From NCBI GenBank assembly GCA_002409525.1, contig DHNM01000058.1:1-18298 (forward strand): a DNA stretch of 18,298 bases, read 5' to 3'. Of this stretch, positions 6,383 through 15,059 are shown in pieces. Below the pieces are notes generated by a model that worked only from the letters and a program-made list of their open reading frames with translations, was not told the origin of the DNA and searched no databases. Made by a program: the position numbers and the translations under genes. Each line of letters opens with the position of its first letter. The first letter of the stretch is position 1. The stretch comes from Eubacterium sp. UBA5416 (GTDB lineage Bacteria > Bacillota > Clostridia > Lachnospirales > Lachnospiraceae).

Positions 6383-6775
6383 TTATCTCTTTGAGAACTG
6401 TGGTGCTTTACGTGCTCCTTTGAGACCGTATTTCTTTCTTTCTTTCATTCTCGGATCTCTTGTCAGGAATCCGGCTTTTTTGAGTGTCGGTCTGTAATCG
6501 GCATCTGCCTGAAGCAGTGCTCTTGAGATACCGTGTCTGATGGCACCCGCCTGTCCAGTGTTTCCACCGCCCTTAACATTTACAAGAATATCGAACTTAT
6601 CAGCAGTCTCTGTTGCGACAAGTGGCTGACGTACGATTGTCTTTAATGTTTCGAGTCCAAAATAATCATCTATATTTCTTTTATTGATTGTAACTTTACC
6701 TGTACCCGGTACTAAGTAAACTCTTGCAACCGATGTTTTTCTTCTTCCAGTTCCGTAGTATCTTATGCTATCCAA
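6383..6775 (-). CDS. rpsI: 30S ribosomal protein S9
   Basis: A 130-residue S9, normal length. It begins with the conserved YYGTGRRKTSVARV and carries GGGNTGQAGAIRHGISRAL. It ends in the KGARKAPQFSKR tail that reaches the P-site tRNA in the 30S subunit. The start codon is TTG (6775-6773), fixed by the ribosome site GGAGGT 8 bases upstream; no ATG is available at the expected position. It follows rplM by 17 bases, the universal L13-S9 pair, and is followed by a strong terminator. Confidence 0.98.
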   Translation of the reverse strand: MDSIRYYGTGRRKTSVARVYLVPGTGKVTINKRNIDDYFGLETLKTIVRQPLVATETADKFDILVNVKGGGNTGQAGAIRHGISRALLQADADYRPTLKKAGFLTRDPRMKERKKYGLKGARKAPQFSKR

Positions 6776-6792
6776 TATTTTTTACCTCCTCA

Positions 6793-7221
6793 TTAAAATG
6801 TTAATACTTCTGGTTTCTGAGCTGCGTGTGGATGCTCCGTACCAGCATATACATGAAGTTTAGTTATCATCTGTCTTCCCAGAGGTCCTTTTGGAAGCAT
6901 ACCTTTTACCGCATTCTCCACAACTTTCTCCGGTTTCTTCTCCATCATTGCTCTAAGTGTGGTTTCTTTCATCCCACCGACATATTCGGAATGATGATAA
7001 TATATCTTCTGATCTAATTTCTTACCGGTAACCTTGATTTTGTCAGCATTTATAATAACGACATAATCTCCTGTATCAACATGAGGAGTATACTCCGGTT
7101 TATTCTTTCCTCTTAAAACTTTTGCCACTTCTGAAGCCAAACGACCCAATGTACATCCGGCGGCGTCAACTACATACCATTTCTTTTCAATCTTATCTGG
7201 ATTAGCCATAAAAGTATTCAT
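6793..7221 (-). CDS. rplM: 50S ribosomal protein L13
   Basis: A 142-residue L13, an early assembly protein of the 50S subunit. Recognised from KKWYVVDAAGCTLGRLAS at the N-terminus, GKNKPEYTPHVDTGDYVVI, and GMLPKGPLGRQM near the C-terminus. The start at 7221 is preferred over an upstream in-frame ATG at 7308, since GGAGGT lies at 7233-7228 and the extra 29 residues are not L13-like. L13 and S9 are co-transcribed. A near-consensus promoter at 7325-7353 and a leader of about 95 bases precede it; L13 leaders can bind L13 for feedback in some Bacillota, but I could not identify a convincing structure here. Confidence 0.98.
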   Translation of the reverse strand: MNTFMANPDKIEKKWYVVDAAGCTLGRLASEVAKVLRGKNKPEYTPHVDTGDYVVIINADKIKVTGKKLDQKIYYHHSEYVGGMKETTLRAMMEKKPEKVVENAVKGMLPKGPLGRQMITKLHVYAGTEHPHAAQKPEVLTF

Positions 7222-7324
7222 GGATTTACCTCCTGTATTCAATTTCATAAACTTTTTTAAGATATATGTTAAAACACCCACCGGGGCTTGGCTGAGGTAT
7301 TTACACACATTGTCACATCAACTA

Positions 7325-7353
7325 ATTATATTATACTCAGCCGGGCGTGTCAA
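7325..7353 (-). promoter_or_regulatory. Near-consensus sigma-70 promoter for rplM-rpsI
   Basis: On the minus strand TTGACA (7353-7348) and TATAAT (7330-7325) are both perfect and separated by exactly 17 bases. It lies just after the truA stop codon, so the ribosomal pair can be made independently of the upstream array. Expected transcript start is near 7318. Confidence 0.9.
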
Positions 7354-7362
7354 CTGTTTTCT

Positions 7363-8112
7363 TTAAGATTCCCACTCGGGATATCGAATTTCCATCAGTG
7401 TAAGTCCCAATGCACAGGCTGTCGGTCCCGCTGCTCTTCGATCTTCTGCCGCAAGAATATCTTTCATCTGTCCGGGCCTGATTTTCCCCTTTCCGACTTC
7501 CATCAGAGTTCCTGCTATGATTCGAACCATATGATAGAGGAAACCATTTCCTGTGACCCGGATATGGATCATATCATTCTCCTTCCACAGACGGATCGAA
7601 TAGATCGTGCGCACCGTACTATTCACATCCGGCGATGCAGTTGCAAAGCTCTTGAAATCGTGTTTTCCCACCAGGTATGAGGCTGCCTCCTGCATTTCCT
7701 CAAGATCTAATTTCCCATACCAGTGAAAGGAACTCAGCCTTCTTGCGGGATCGCCAAAGGTTCTGTTCAAAATCTGATATTCATAAGTCTTGACAGTTGT
7801 CGTAAATCTGGGATGAAAATCCGGTGGTACTTCTTCTGATTTCTGAATTCGGATATCCGCCGGAAGTCCTGCATTCAGGGCAAAGGAGAATTTCTCCGGC
7901 GGGATTCTCGACGTAGTGTCAAACACCGCTACATTTCCAAGTGCGTGCACTCCCGCATCCGTCCTGCTGGCTCCCACAGTCTTGATTTCTTCGCCCAGCA
8001 GGCTGCCAAGTGCCTCATTTAAGACTTGCTGTACCGTGATACCATTGGATTGAATCTGCCATCCACAATAGTTTGTTCCGTCATAGGCAACCGTCAGTTT
8101 CACACGCTTCAT
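7363..8112 (-). CDS. truA: tRNA pseudouridine(38-40) synthase TruA
   Basis: A 249-residue TruA that converts uridines 38-40 in the anticodon arm of tRNAs to pseudouridine. The N-terminus KLTVAYDGTNYCGWQ is typical. The catalytic aspartate is Asp52 in GASRTDAGVHA, and GNGFLYHMVRIIAGTLMEVG matches the second half of the fold. The start has AGAGGTG a few bases upstream and lies 12 bases after the ecfT stop, so it is in the same operon. The truA after ecfT and before rplM-rpsI order is common in Bacillota. Confidence 0.97.
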   Translation of the reverse strand: MKRVKLTVAYDGTNYCGWQIQSNGITVQQVLNEALGSLLGEEIKTVGASRTDAGVHALGNVAVFDTTSRIPPEKFSFALNAGLPADIRIQKSEEVPPDFHPRFTTTVKTYEYQILNRTFGDPARRLSSFHWYGKLDLEEMQEAASYLVGKHDFKSFATASPDVNSTVRTIYSIRLWKENDMIHIRVTGNGFLYHMVRIIAGTLMEVGKGKIRPGQMKDILAAEDRRAAGPTACALGLTLMEIRYPEWES

Positions 8113-8124
8113 GTCTTCACCTCT

Positions 8125-8928
8125 CTACCAGCCCAGGACCACGCGGCAGGCAATACTAACTCCGAGATAGACAACGAGCACGCCATAGGCGGCATAATCT
8201 TTCCCTGTGTATTTTAAAGGCTTCATCTGGGTTCTGCCGGATCCGCCGTGATAGCACCTCGCTTCCATGGCAAGCGCCAGGTCATTTGCCCTGCGAAATG
8301 CAGACACAAAGAGCGGTACAAGAAGCGGCACCATATTCTTTACCTTTTTAAAGATATTTCCTGTCTCAAAATCAGCGCCCCTCGCGATCTGTGCTTTCAT
8401 AATCTTATCGGTTTCTTCCAGAAGAATCGGGATAAACCGAAGCGCTATGGACATCATCATGGCGATCTCGTGTACAGGCACATGAATCACATTCAGTGGT
8501 TTCATAAGACGTTCCAGAGCGTCCGTGAGCTGATTCGGTGTCGTGGTCAGCGTCATCACGGATGACCCCATGATCAGATAGATCAGTCGGATTCCCATTC
8601 TCCCCGCGAGAATCAGTCCTTCTTTTGTGATCGTGATGATTCCGATCTTGACAAGTACCTCTCCGGGTGTGAAGATCATATTAAAGAACAGTGTGATGAC
8701 CAGAAGGATCACAATTGACTTTAAACCTTTGATCATGAATTTCACAGGTACTTTTGACAGTATAATAACACCGCCTAAGAACAGAGTTCCCAGAAGATAG
8801 CCCCAACTCTTAAACAGAAAAAGTGATACAATATACACAATTGTCCCGATAAATTTCACCCTGGGATCCAGCCTGTGCAGCACGGAATCTGCCGGATAGT
8901 ATTGTCCTAATGTAATATCTCTAATCAT
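8125..8928 (-). CDS. ecfT: ECF transporter transmembrane component EcfT
   Basis: A 267-residue integral membrane protein of group II energy-coupling factor transporters. It opens with GQYYPADSVLHRLDPRVK, standard for EcfT, followed by several hydrophobic segments in 25-120 and a last one near 245-265. The two coupling-helix signatures are visible: ARGADFETG and AMEARCYHGG, which dock on the ATPases. It links ATP hydrolysis to exchangeable vitamin-binding S-components, none of which is in this window. Its ATG overlaps the ecfA stop (ATGA), indicating coupled translation with its partner. Confidence 0.96.
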   Translation of the reverse strand: MIRDITLGQYYPADSVLHRLDPRVKFIGTIVYIVSLFLFKSWGYLLGTLFLGGVIILSKVPVKFMIKGLKSIVILLVITLFFNMIFTPGEVLVKIGIITITKEGLILAGRMGIRLIYLIMGSSVMTLTTTPNQLTDALERLMKPLNVIHVPVHEIAMMMSIALRFIPILLEETDKIMKAQIARGADFETGNIFKKVKNMVPLLVPLFVSAFRRANDLALAMEARCYHGGSGRTQMKPLKYTGKDYAAYGVLVVYLGVSIACRVVLGW

Positions 8929-10757
8929 TCGTTTGTCCCATCCGTATCTTTTTTATCTATCTGACCTACGGTACCAAGGATTGACGCTTTTGCCTCCTGC
9001 ACCTTATCGCAGGTGGCATCCACATTCAGGCCCTGATGTCTCAGCGCATGCATGATATACGTCACCTGCGGCGCCGCAAGCCCCATCTTTTCCAGCTCTT
9101 TATAGTGAGAGAAAACCTCCTTCGGAGCTCCGTCGAATGCCTTTTTCCCCGCACTTATGACGACAAGACGCTGTACATATTTTGCCACATCTTCCATGCT
9201 GTGCGAAACCAGAACAATGGTGATGCCCCTGGTTTCGTGCAAAAGAGCAATCTGACCCAGAATCTCATCTCTTCCTCTCGGATCGAGGCCTGCCGTTGGC
9301 TCATCGAGCACAAGAATATCCGGATTCATGGCAAGTACACCGGCGATGGCAACTCTTCGCTTTTGTCCGCCGGATAATTCAAATGGGGATTTATCATACA
9401 ATTCTTCCCCTACTCCCACATGTTCCAGTGCTTCTCTGGCACGCACTCGGCACTCTTTTGGTGTCAGCCCTTCATTCTTCGGTCCAAAGCAGACGTCTGT
9501 CAGAACATCCGTCTCGAAAAGCTGATGCTCCGGGTACTGGAATACAAGCCCCACATGAAAACGCAGGGATCTCAAATCATATCCTTCTGCCCAGATATCT
9601 TCACCGTTATACAGGACCTTTCCGTCTGTAGGCTGAATCAAGCCATTCAAATGCTGGATCAGCGTCGACTTTCCGCTTCCCGTATGACCGATCACACCCA
9701 GAAACTGTCCCTGTGGGATTTCCAGGTTCACATGGTCCAGAGCATTGATTTCGTACACAGTTCCCGGACTATAGGTATATGAAACATCTTCTAGCTTCAG
9801 AGAATCTTTTTTATTCTCACTGAGATCGGTCCCCGCAGCATCGGATTCTGAGACTCTCTCTGATGATTCCCCTGCTTTCGGGCATATATTCCGGGCTTTT
9901 TTTACCGCATTTTGTATGCCGGGACTTGTAATCAGTTCTTCAATCGTAAGAACCCCTTCCGGAACATCAAGACCCGACTTCCCCAGTTCATGGGCGAGCA
10001 GTGTCACCTGCGGGACATCAAGCCGCAGTTCTTTTAAGTGATCCACCTGTGAAAATATCTCTCTGGGTGTCCCACGCATCACAATTCTGCCCTCATCCAT
10101 CACATACAGTTTATCCGAATAAATAACCTCTTCCATATAGTGGGTGATCAGTATGACTGTCACGCCCTCTTCTTTATTCAGATCGCGTACCGCCTGGATT
10201 ACTTCTTTTCTCCCGTTCGGATCCAGCATCGCCGTCGGTTCATCGAGCACGATACATTTCGGACGCATCGCCATAACGCCTGCGATTGCAACCCTCTGCT
10301 TTTGTCCGCCGGAGAGTTTGTTCGGGGATTGATGCCTGTAGGCCGCCATTCCCACTTTTTCCAGACTTTCATCGACACGTTTCCAGATTTCGTCTGTAGG
10401 CACACCCATATTTTCAGGTCCAAAACCCACATCTTCCTCCACCACAGTCCCGATAATCTGATTATCCGGATTCTGAAAGACCATCCCTGTCTTTTGGCGG
10501 ATTTTCCAGATATCTTCCTCCTCGGAAGTATCCATATTTTCCACCCAGAGTGTTCCCTCTGTGGGGACAAGGAGTCCATTCATGTGTTTTGCCAGCGTCG
10601 ACTTCCCGCTGCCGTTATGACCCAGAATTGCGATGAACTGTCCTGCCTTAATATCCAGATTCACATCTTCGATCGCACGTGTAATCTCAGGATCCTGATC
10701 TTCATCATTATATTTGTAATAATCAAATCCCAGTTTTGATGCTTTAATAATTCCCAT
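8925..10757 (-). CDS. Fused ECF transporter ATPase (EcfA1-EcfA2 in one chain)
   Basis: A 610-residue protein with two complete ABC ATPase domains, usually made by two genes of about 280-290 codons each. Domain 1: Walker A GHNGSGKST (46-54), Q-loop near 94-100, LSGGQ 148-152, Walker B with DEPTAMLD (172-179), His206. Domain 2: GHTGSGKST (357-365), FQYPEHQ, LSGGQ 461-465, DEPTAGLD (485-492), His519. Both keep the ECF-type C-terminal extension with PQVT. A polar linker (about 286-318, rich in Ser, Glu, Lys) joins them. All catalytic residues are present, so it should form the heterodimer-like pair within one chain and drive EcfT. Start by RBS AGAGGAG; its ATG overlaps the engB stop by one base. 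Confidence 0.96.
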   Translation of the reverse strand: MGIIKASKLGFDYYKYNDEDQDPEITRAIEDVNLDIKAGQFIAILGHNGSGKSTLAKHMNGLLVPTEGTLWVENMDTSEEEDIWKIRQKTGMVFQNPDNQIIGTVVEEDVGFGPENMGVPTDEIWKRVDESLEKVGMAAYRHQSPNKLSGGQKQRVAIAGVMAMRPKCIVLDEPTAMLDPNGRKEVIQAVRDLNKEEGVTVILITHYMEEVIYSDKLYVMDEGRIVMRGTPREIFSQVDHLKELRLDVPQVTLLAHELGKSGLDVPEGVLTIEELITSPGIQNAVKKARNICPKAGESSERVSESDAAGTDLSENKKDSLKLEDVSYTYSPGTVYEINALDHVNLEIPQGQFLGVIGHTGSGKSTLIQHLNGLIQPTDGKVLYNGEDIWAEGYDLRSLRFHVGLVFQYPEHQLFETDVLTDVCFGPKNEGLTPKECRVRAREALEHVGVGEELYDKSPFELSGGQKRRVAIAGVLAMNPDILVLDEPTAGLDPRGRDEILGQIALLHETRGITIVLVSHSMEDVAKYVQRLVVISAGKKAFDGAPKEVFSHYKELEKMGLAAPQVTYIMHALRHQGLNVDATCDKVQEAKASILGTVGQIDKKDTDGTNE

Positions 10758-11338
10758 CAGCAGAACTCCTCTATCAATTTCCAGATCTCATCACGGCCCT
10801 GTTTAGTCTGAGCGGAAAATGGCACGATCGGCGTTCCCTCTGTCACATCCAGCCCTTCCCTGATTAATTTTACCTGCTTTTGGACCCGGCTCCGCTTGAT
10901 CTTATCCGATTTCGTCGCAATAATCACAGGCTGATACCCCTGATATACAATCCAGTCATACATCGTCTTATCATTTGCGGAAGGTTCTCGGCGGATATCG
11001 ATCAGCAGGAAAACCGCTTTCAGCGTCTTTGAGGAATGCAGATAAGACTCTATCATGTTCCCCCACTTCATCTTGATACTCTCGGATACCTTTGCATAAC
11101 CATAACCCGGCAGATCAACCAGATACATCTCTTCATTTACATGATAAAAGTTAATCGTCTGTGTCTTTCCCGGCTGTCCGCTTGTCCTTGCCAGAGCTTT
11201 TCTGTTCATCAGCGCATTGATCAGCGATGACTTCCCCACATTCGACTTCCCGGCAAATGCGGCCTCCGGCTGCTTTGTTTCAGGAAGCGTGCTTGTGATT
11301 CCACATACATATTTTAACGATACCTGTTTTATGATCAT
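10757..11338 (-). CDS. engB: Ribosome biogenesis GTP-binding protein EngB/YsxC
   Basis: A 193-residue GTPase needed for late 50S subunit assembly. G1 GKSNVGKSS, G2 region with GQPGKTQTINFY, G3 DLPGYGYA, G4 ATKSDK and G5 PFSAQTKQG are all present. I chose ATG 11338 over the in-frame ATG at 11374: it overlaps the lon stop as ATGA and gives the family length; the earlier 12 codons are basic and lie inside lon. engB directly after lon is a classic Bacillota arrangement. At its 3' end the stop overlaps the next start (TGATG), tying it to the ECF ATPase. Confidence 0.96.
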   Translation of the reverse strand: MIIKQVSLKYVCGITSTLPETKQPEAAFAGKSNVGKSSLINALMNRKALARTSGQPGKTQTINFYHVNEEMYLVDLPGYGYAKVSESIKMKWGNMIESYLHSSKTLKAVFLLIDIRREPSANDKTMYDWIVYQGYQPVIIATKSDKIKRSRVQKQVKLIREGLDVTEGTPIVPFSAQTKQGRDEIWKLIEEFC

Positions 11339-13677
11339 GATACATTTTCCTCGATTTTTACGGTCTTTGGCCATATAACCGCTTCCTGTAATACCTGATC
11401 AATGGATTTCACGAAGCGGACCGTAAGACCATCTGTAATTTCTTCCTCTAATTCTTCTACATCCGGTCGGTTTTCGTCCGGGACAAATACTGTAGTAATC
11501 CCGGCTTTTTTTGCCGCCAGGAGCTTTTCCTTCAGTCCGCCGATCGGAAGCACTCTGCCGCGCAAGGTAATCTCACCGGTCATGGCCACATCCTGGCGGA
11601 CCGGATTCCCTGTGATCGCAGACACCATGGCAGTCACCATGGTAATCCCGGCAGACGGGCCGTCTTTTGGAACCGCCCCTTCCGGAATATGTATATGAAT
11701 ATCATTATCCCTGAAAAAATCACCGGGAATGTCATATTTCTCTGCAGAGGATCGTATGTAACTGATTCCAGTCTGTGCAGATTCTTTCATAACGTCTCCG
11801 AGCTTTCCGGTCAGGAGAAATGCACCTTTGCCTGGCATAACGTTCACCTCTGCCTCCAGTGTGACACCGCCCACACTGGTCCAGGCCAGACCCCGCACAA
11901 TCCCGACTTCAGGAATTTTATTCGCCTTTTGGATACTGAATCTGGGTTTTCCGAGAAAATCCTCCAGATTATCCGTGCGCACATCAGACACTGATTTATT
12001 TTCTTCAAGAATCATTCTGGCAGATCTCCTGCATATCTGTGCGATTTTGCGCTCAAGGCTTCGTACTCCTGCTTCGCGAGTGTAGCCAGATATAATCTTC
12101 TCCAGAGCATTGTCCCGGATGATCAGCTGTCCCTTTTTAATTCCGTTTTTCTTCATTTGCTTTGAGATCAGATGCTCCTTTGCGATATGCACTTTCTCAT
12201 TTTCCGTATAGCTTGAAATTTCTATGATTTCCATGCGGTCGGCAAGTGCTCCGGGAATCGTCTGAATATCATTCGCCGTGGCGATGAATAAAACATCCGA
12301 CAGATCAATCGGAATTTCTATATAGTGATCAATAAATTTATTATTCTGTTCGCAATCCAGAACTTCCAGAAGTGCGGAAGACGGATCTCCTTTATAGTCT
12401 GAACCAATTTTGTCTATTTCATCCAGCAGCATCAGAGGATTTTTCACACCGGCATGATGCATACCCGTAGCAATTCTCCCCGGCATGGCTCCCACGTAAG
12501 TCCGCCTGTGTCCTCTGATCTCTGCCTCGTCACGGACTCCTCCAAGACTGATTCGGACGTATCTCTTATTCAGCGCCCTTGCAACTGACTTCGCGATGGA
12601 AGTTTTTCCGGTGCCCGGAGGCCCCGCAAGGCAGATAATCGGGGCGTCACCTTTATGTGTGAGCATCCGCACCGCAAGAGTTTCCAGGATACGCTCTTTC
12701 ACTTTCGTGAGTCCATAGTGATCCTCCCTGAGGATTTTTTCGGCCTTTGAAATATTTTTTACATCTCTCGATTTCCTATCCCAGGGAAGACCCAGCAGAT
12801 TTTCGATATACCCTCTGCTCACCGCTCCCTCTGCCGGATTATTTTTCACAGTTTCATAATGACTGATCTCTTTTAATATCTGATCTTTCACATCTTTGTG
12901 TGCGGTAAGTCTGTAAGTCTCCTCGCGGAAACGGTCAATATCAGCGGTAACACCGTCGCCGAGTTCCTCGCGAATCGCCTTTATCTGTTCCCTTAAGATG
13001 TACTCCCTCTGATTTTTATCAATCTGATCCTGCACTTTTTGCTGCAGTTCGATCTGTATTCCCTTAACCTGGATTTCCCTGGTTAAGATCAGGCCCAGCT
13101 GTTCATAGCGGTCGGCCAGATCTACCGCCTCTAAGAGCTTCTGTCTCTGCTGATAGCTTACCGGAATATTGATAGAAATCTGGCTAATCAGCTGCGCAAT
13201 ATCATCATTTTCCAAGATCTTTTTCTGCAGCTGCCTGCTGATCCGGGAATTATTCTGCCCATAGACAGTAAAAAGTTCTTTCATGCTGCGAAGCATGGCT
13301 TCTTTTACGTCGTCTTCTAATTTTTCACAATCTTTTGTTTTCTCAACCTCGGCTTCAAGAAAGTCTTCCCTGTCCTCCAGCTTTTTAAGTTCTGCCCGAT
13401 CTTCGCCTTCCACCAAAATCCGCAGTACACCTTCCGGCATTTTTACAATCTGTTTAATCTTAGCTACAGTTCCGATTTTATATACGTCAAGCAGACCCGG
13501 ATTTTCAATCTCCGGGTCTCGCTGTGTACTCAAAAAGACTCTCTGATCAGAAATCATAGCTGATTGAACCGCTTTCACGGATTTTTCTCTGCTCACATCA
13601 AAATGAACAATCATATCCGGTAATATCGTCACACCTCGAAGTGTGACAGCCGGCATCACTCTAATCAGGTCACTCAT
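11335..13677 (-). CDS. lon: ATP-dependent protease Lon (LonA type)
   Basis: A 780-residue cytoplasmic protease that unfolds and degrades damaged and regulatory proteins. N-terminal substrate-binding domain about 1-200 with a long helical coiled stretch to about 300. The AAA+ module has Walker A GPPGTGKT (352-359) and Walker B LLDEID (417-422). The protease domain has catalytic Ser675 in PKDGPSAG and Lys718 in GGLKEK. Length and layout are those of LonA, not membrane-bound LonB. The ribosome site GAGGA precedes ATG 13677. It follows clpX by 20 bases and overlaps engB, so it is mid-operon. A 7-bp hairpin lies in codons 11-17. Confidence 0.98.
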   Translation of the reverse strand: MSDLIRVMPAVTLRGVTILPDMIVHFDVSREKSVKAVQSAMISDQRVFLSTQRDPEIENPGLLDVYKIGTVAKIKQIVKMPEGVLRILVEGEDRAELKKLEDREDFLEAEVEKTKDCEKLEDDVKEAMLRSMKELFTVYGQNNSRISRQLQKKILENDDIAQLISQISINIPVSYQQRQKLLEAVDLADRYEQLGLILTREIQVKGIQIELQQKVQDQIDKNQREYILREQIKAIREELGDGVTADIDRFREETYRLTAHKDVKDQILKEISHYETVKNNPAEGAVSRGYIENLLGLPWDRKSRDVKNISKAEKILREDHYGLTKVKERILETLAVRMLTHKGDAPIICLAGPPGTGKTSIAKSVARALNKRYVRISLGGVRDEAEIRGHRRTYVGAMPGRIATGMHHAGVKNPLMLLDEIDKIGSDYKGDPSSALLEVLDCEQNNKFIDHYIEIPIDLSDVLFIATANDIQTIPGALADRMEIIEISSYTENEKVHIAKEHLISKQMKKNGIKKGQLIIRDNALEKIISGYTREAGVRSLERKIAQICRRSARMILEENKSVSDVRTDNLEDFLGKPRFSIQKANKIPEVGIVRGLAWTSVGGVTLEAEVNVMPGKGAFLLTGKLGDVMKESAQTGISYIRSSAEKYDIPGDFFRDNDIHIHIPEGAVPKDGPSAGITMVTAMVSAITGNPVRQDVAMTGEITLRGRVLPIGGLKEKLLAAKKAGITTVFVPDENRPDVEELEEEITDGLTVRFVKSIDQVLQEAVIWPKTVKIEENVS

Positions 13678-13697
13678 CTGTATTCCTCAATTCTTTA

Positions 13698-14987
13698 TCA
13701 GGCAGTTTCTGGCCTGCCTTTCCGTCTGCTTTGTTTCCTTCGCGGGAGAGGTTTCGCCTCCCCATGTTCTATTACGGGAACACCTTTTTTATTGACTGCA
13801 TCCGCAGTGATTTCGCAGGATCTAATCGTATTGTCTGATGGTGTCTCATACATCAGATCCATGACGGTTTCTTCCATAATCGATCTTAATCCTCTTGCGC
13901 CGGTCTTTTGTTTCATTGCCTTTTCCGCCATGGCTTTCAGCGCATCCTCATCAAAATCAAGCTTTACTCCATCCAGTTCAAACAACTTGCGGTACTGGTT
14001 TACCAGAGAATTCCTGGGTTTTGTGAGGATCTGAATCAGTGCTTCCTCATCGAGAGCGTTCAGAGATACAACCACAGGCACACGTCCGATAAATTCCGGA
14101 ATCATCCCGTATTTTACGAAATCCTGAGGCATTACCTGTCTTAATAGTTTTCCTATATTCTCTTCCCTCTTCTGGCTGACATTTCCGCCGAATCCAATAG
14201 CTTTCGTATCCTGCCGGGACGCGATCACCTTGTCGATTCCATCAAATGCCCCACCGCAGATAAACAGAATATTCGTCGTATCAATCTGTATGAATTCCTG
14301 ATGGGGATGTTTTCTTCCTCCCTGCGGAGGTACGCTGGCCACGGTCCCCTCTAAGATCTTCAGCAGTGCCTGCTGCACGCCTTCACCTGAAACGTCTCGC
14401 GTGATCGACGCGTTTTCCGATTTTCTGGTAACTTTATCGATCTCATCGATATAAATGATCCCGTGCTGTGCACGCTCTATATCATAGTCAGCTGCCTGAA
14501 TCAGCTTCAGAAGAATATTCTCCACATCCTCGCCTACATATCCGGCCTCAGTCAAAGCTGTCGCGTCGCCGATTGCAAACGGAACATTTAAGAGTTTTGC
14601 GAGTGTCTGAACCAGATATGTTTTACCTGATCCGGTCGGGCCCAGCATCAGAATATTACTTTTCTGAAGTTCCACATCTGATGTCTCCTGAGCCATAACG
14701 CGTTTATAGTGATTATATACAGCAACAGACAGTACACGCTTCGCGTCGTTCTGACCTATGACATATTCGTCGAGATACTCCTTAATCTCTTTTGGCTTTA
14801 TTAGATTAACATCGTCTGAGTCATCCATCTGCGGTGCGTAGTCTTCCTCGATAATCTCTGAGCATATCTCGACACACTCGTCGCAGATATAAGCCCCGTC
14901 GGGACCTGCGATCATCTTTTGGACCTGATCATCGGTCTTACCGCAGAATGAGCATCTGACTCTGGGTTCATTTCCCTTGATTGCCAT
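13698..14987 (-). CDS. clpX: ATP-dependent Clp protease ATP-binding subunit ClpX
   Basis: A 429-residue AAA+ unfoldase that recognises tagged proteins and feeds them into ClpP. The N-terminal zinc-binding domain has Cys12, Cys15, Cys35 and Cys38. Walker A is GPTGSGKT (116-123) and Walker B IIYIDEID (177-184). The pore loop GYVG (149-152), the RKH loop in GGRKHPHQ and the ClpP-binding IGF loop in AIGFGG are all visible. The C-terminus ends in a basic tail (PRRKQSRRKGR). It lies between clpP and lon on the same strand; a hairpin in the 72-base gap from clpP may set relative levels. Confidence 0.98.
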   Translation of the reverse strand: MAIKGNEPRVRCSFCGKTDDQVQKMIAGPDGAYICDECVEICSEIIEEDYAPQMDDSDDVNLIKPKEIKEYLDEYVIGQNDAKRVLSVAVYNHYKRVMAQETSDVELQKSNILMLGPTGSGKTYLVQTLAKLLNVPFAIGDATALTEAGYVGEDVENILLKLIQAADYDIERAQHGIIYIDEIDKVTRKSENASITRDVSGEGVQQALLKILEGTVASVPPQGGRKHPHQEFIQIDTTNILFICGGAFDGIDKVIASRQDTKAIGFGGNVSQKREENIGKLLRQVMPQDFVKYGMIPEFIGRVPVVVSLNALDEEALIQILTKPRNSLVNQYRKLFELDGVKLDFDEDALKAMAEKAMKQKTGARGLRSIMEETVMDLMYETPSDNTIRSCEITADAVNKKGVPVIEHGEAKPLPRRKQSRRKGRPETA

Positions 14988-15018
14988 ATTCTATGTTCCT
15001 TTCCTTTCATTTTTTAAC

Positions 15019-15049
15019 AAAAGGGCGCTGCAAGCGCAGTACCCCTTTT
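15019..15049 (-). terminator. Hairpin between clpP and clpX, possible attenuator
   Basis: AAAAGGG (15019-15025) pairs with CCCTTTT (15043-15049), and inside it CTGC (15028-15031) pairs with GCAG (15036-15039). On the minus strand the stem ends in TTTT but a real T-tail is absent, so partial termination or RNA protection is more likely than a full stop. Confidence 0.45.
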
Positions 15050-15059
15050 TGACACACTT

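Noticed and set aside
7222..7318. L13-type autoregulatory leader before rplM
   Set aside because: Position fits, but I could fold only a weak short stem (CCC/GGG); not enough to call the RNA family without a covariance model search.
10140..10739. 199-codon plus-strand open frame opposite the ECF ATPase
   Set aside because: It is the antisense shadow of strongly conserved ATPase domains, His/Arg/Phe-rich with no recognisable motif or ribosome site.
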